A stretch of DNA of 33,724 nucleotides from positions 1-33,724 of the forward strand of contig VGPU01000024.1 of assembly GCA_016882525.1 (NCBI GenBank), given 5' to 3'. The DNA is from Cyanobacteria bacterium M_surface_10_m2_119 (lineage in GTDB: Bacteria > Cyanobacteriota > Cyanobacteriia > PCC-6307 > Cyanobiaceae). The position numbers and the translations under genes are program-made. Below, piece after piece: positions 32,725 through 33,724 of the stretch (its first letter is position 1; each line of letters starts with the position of its first letter). The notes below the pieces were generated by a model. The model saw nothing but the letters and a program-made list of their open reading frames with translations, was not told the origin of the DNA and made no database searches.

Positions 32725-33724
32725 TTACTGGTAATCACTGGTGCTGCCGTCGCTATGTGTATCTATGTCAACTTGGTGGTCGTCCGTGGCAGGAATGGCA
32801 TCCGCAGGGATGTCGAAGATCTCAATAGATGTGGCTTCTTCCTCGCTTGTGTACTCGCTGAAAGAGCTGCTCTCGGTATTCATGACTTGCTCAACTTCTT
32901 GCCGGAGGGTGTTGTAGTCGTCAGTGCTTAGGCCGTGTTGATCGAGATAGTCGGTTACTGTTGTGGCAATATCTGCGGCTCCTTCGAGTTCGCTCGGTTG
33001 ATCTGTCTGGCTCTCACTACTATCGCAGCTCTCGCTGGCATCGGTAGACGTGGTGTTGCTTGTTGGACGGAGCAGTTGCTCCACCAGGTCAGCCACCGCG
33101 GGGGCGTGATCAGGGGGGATGGCGTCTTGGCTGTTCTCGCTGTTGTCGAGGGAGAGGAAGCTGAACGCATTGTCCCCCTCTGGCTCAGCTTCGATCGGTG
33201 TCTCCAGGTCGCTGTTGGTGTTGCCGTCGTTGCCCTCGTTTTGCGCGTCGAACTCCGGTGAGTCTTCAGCAGAGTTGTCTTCGCTGGATTCCTCCTCCTC
33301 GGGCATGGTGTAAGCGCGTACCGCTCGGCCTCCTTCGCCTGGCTGCAGGCCAAGGTCGTCCTCATCTCCTTGCATGCTTTGGGCAGGAGGTGTGCTGTCT
33401 TGCTCGTTGTCGGATTGACCAGTGATGCTCTTGTTGTTGCCGGGGTTCTGGCCAGCAGTCTGGTTGCCGTCATCGCCACCGTCACCGTCATCGTCGTCTC
33501 TGGACGCATCGTCGTCGTCATCGTCGGATGAGTCGTCATCGTCATCGTCGGACGAGTCGTCGTCATCGTCATCGTCATCGTCGGATGAGTCGTCATCGTC
33601 GTCATCGTCATCGTCATCGTCATCGTCTCCGCTACCCGTATCCGAGCCGGTGTCACTGCCCGTGTCTGAGCCGGTATCGCTGCCCGTATCCGAGCCGGTG
33701 TCACTGCCCGTATCGGAGCCGGTG
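32725..33724 (-). CDS. Acidic Ser/Asp/Thr repeat protein (partial, runs off right edge)
   Basis: Only the C-terminal 332 residues lie in the window; the start is beyond the right edge. The part nearest the edge is GSDT tandem repeats, followed by runs of Asp with SS interruptions, then Gly/Asn/Gln-rich and Glu/Ser-rich stretches, and last a helical acidic segment (AADIATTVTDYLDQHGLSTDDYNTLRQEVEQVM) and an acidic tail. The protein is strongly acidic with almost no hydrophobic segment. It resembles SD-repeat stalks or calcium-binding secreted proteins; the exact family is not recognisable from this piece. Being directly upstream of a glycosyltransferase operon, it is a candidate acceptor, which is inference. 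Confidence 0.7.
   Translation of the reverse strand, partial: TGSDTGSDTGSDTGSDTGSDTGSDTGSDTGSGDDDDDDDDDDDDDSSDDDDDDDDDSSDDDDDDSSDDDDDDASRDDDDGDGGDDGNQTAGQNPGNNKSITGQSDNEQDSTPPAQSMQGDEDDLGLQPGEGGRAVRAYTMPEEEESSEDNSAEDSPEFDAQNEGNDGNTNSDLETPIEAEPEGDNAFSFLSLDNSENSQDAIPPDHAPAVADLVEQLLRPTSNTTSTDASESCDSSESQTDQPSELEGAADIATTVTDYLDQHGLSTDDYNTLRQEVEQVMNTESSSFSEYTSEEEATSIEIFDIPADAIPATDDHQVDIDTHSDGSTSDYQ
33487..33630. repeat. Asp-codon low-complexity tract (GTC/ATC repeats on the plus strand)
   Basis: Near-uninterrupted GAC/GAT codons on the minus strand, broken by repeated TCA-TCC or TCG-TCC Ser pairs. Such a tract is prone to slippage in multiples of three, which keeps the frame. Confidence 0.85.
33638..33724. 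repeat. 24-bp tandem repeat encoding GSDT pairs
   Basis: Units start at 33638, 33662, 33686 and 33710; the first and third are identical, the second differs at four bases, and the fourth is cut by the window end. Each unit encodes two copies of the GSDT tetrapeptide on the minus strand. Confidence 0.88.

Noticed and set aside
32955-33704. A minus-strand frame translating to long Thr-Met repeats
   Set aside because: It is an off-frame reading of the GAC/GAT Asp tract; the in-frame acidic protein continues cleanly across the same bases.
33487-33724. Repeats that might be a CRISPR array
   Set aside because: Units are contiguous, in frame and without unique spacers; they encode GSDT and Asp runs.

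Overview
The window looks like a GC-rich picocyanobacterial chromosome (Cyanobium/Synechococcus type). Three things support this. The genes are very tightly packed, with no gap over 300 bases. The HIP1 octamer GCGATCGC occurs at 1704, 7939, 10236, 10822 and 27589. Cyanobacterial protein types are present, such as an FHA-bearing class A PBP, a bluetail-type C-terminus and minor pilin genes. No rRNA, tRNA, CRISPR array or insertion sequence was seen.

Layout, left to right. Positions 1-4649 (minus) hold a coupled signalling operon: a two-helix membrane protein, an FHA membrane protein, a Ser/Thr kinase with a zinc ribbon, a TerY-like VWA protein and a PP2C phosphatase cut by the left edge. Positions 4699-8378 (plus) hold a divergent pair: an FHA-fused penicillin-binding protein 1 and a coupled membrane protein. 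Positions 8418-9691 (minus) hold a secreted low-complexity protein and a small zinc-ribbon protein. Positions 9825-13859 (plus) hold a GH64/thaumatin-like RTX gene broken by two in-frame stops, a bluetail-type secreted protein and a sulfotransferase; the last two are visibly less GC-rich than their surroundings. Positions 13877-15274 are an islet of small genes: a HicB-like antitoxin, an 81-residue protein, a ribbon-helix-helix protein with a palindromic operator candidate, and a coupled DUF4258-like pair. Positions 15287-16932 hold serS and an Nfu-type Fe-S scaffold gene. Positions 17025-21688 (minus) are a minor-pilin operon with one 933-residue component. Positions 21825-24428 hold a two-helix membrane protein and lepA. 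Positions 24474-33724 (minus) hold an acidic repeat protein cut by the right edge, followed by six nearly seamless genes: a fucosyltransferase-like GT, two probable alpha/alpha-barrel proteins, an unknown protein, a MurF-like ligase and a GT15-like/FkbM-like/discoidin-like fusion.

Two systems stand out. The first joins a kinase, phosphatase, VWA and FHA set head-to-head with an FHA-bearing peptidoglycan synthase, which suggests phospho-control of wall growth. The second is the right-hand operon, which looks like an uncharacterised pathway that makes or attaches a surface glycan or peptide-modified polymer, perhaps onto the Ser/Thr/Asp repeat protein encoded just upstream. Both functional readings are inferences from domains and gene order.
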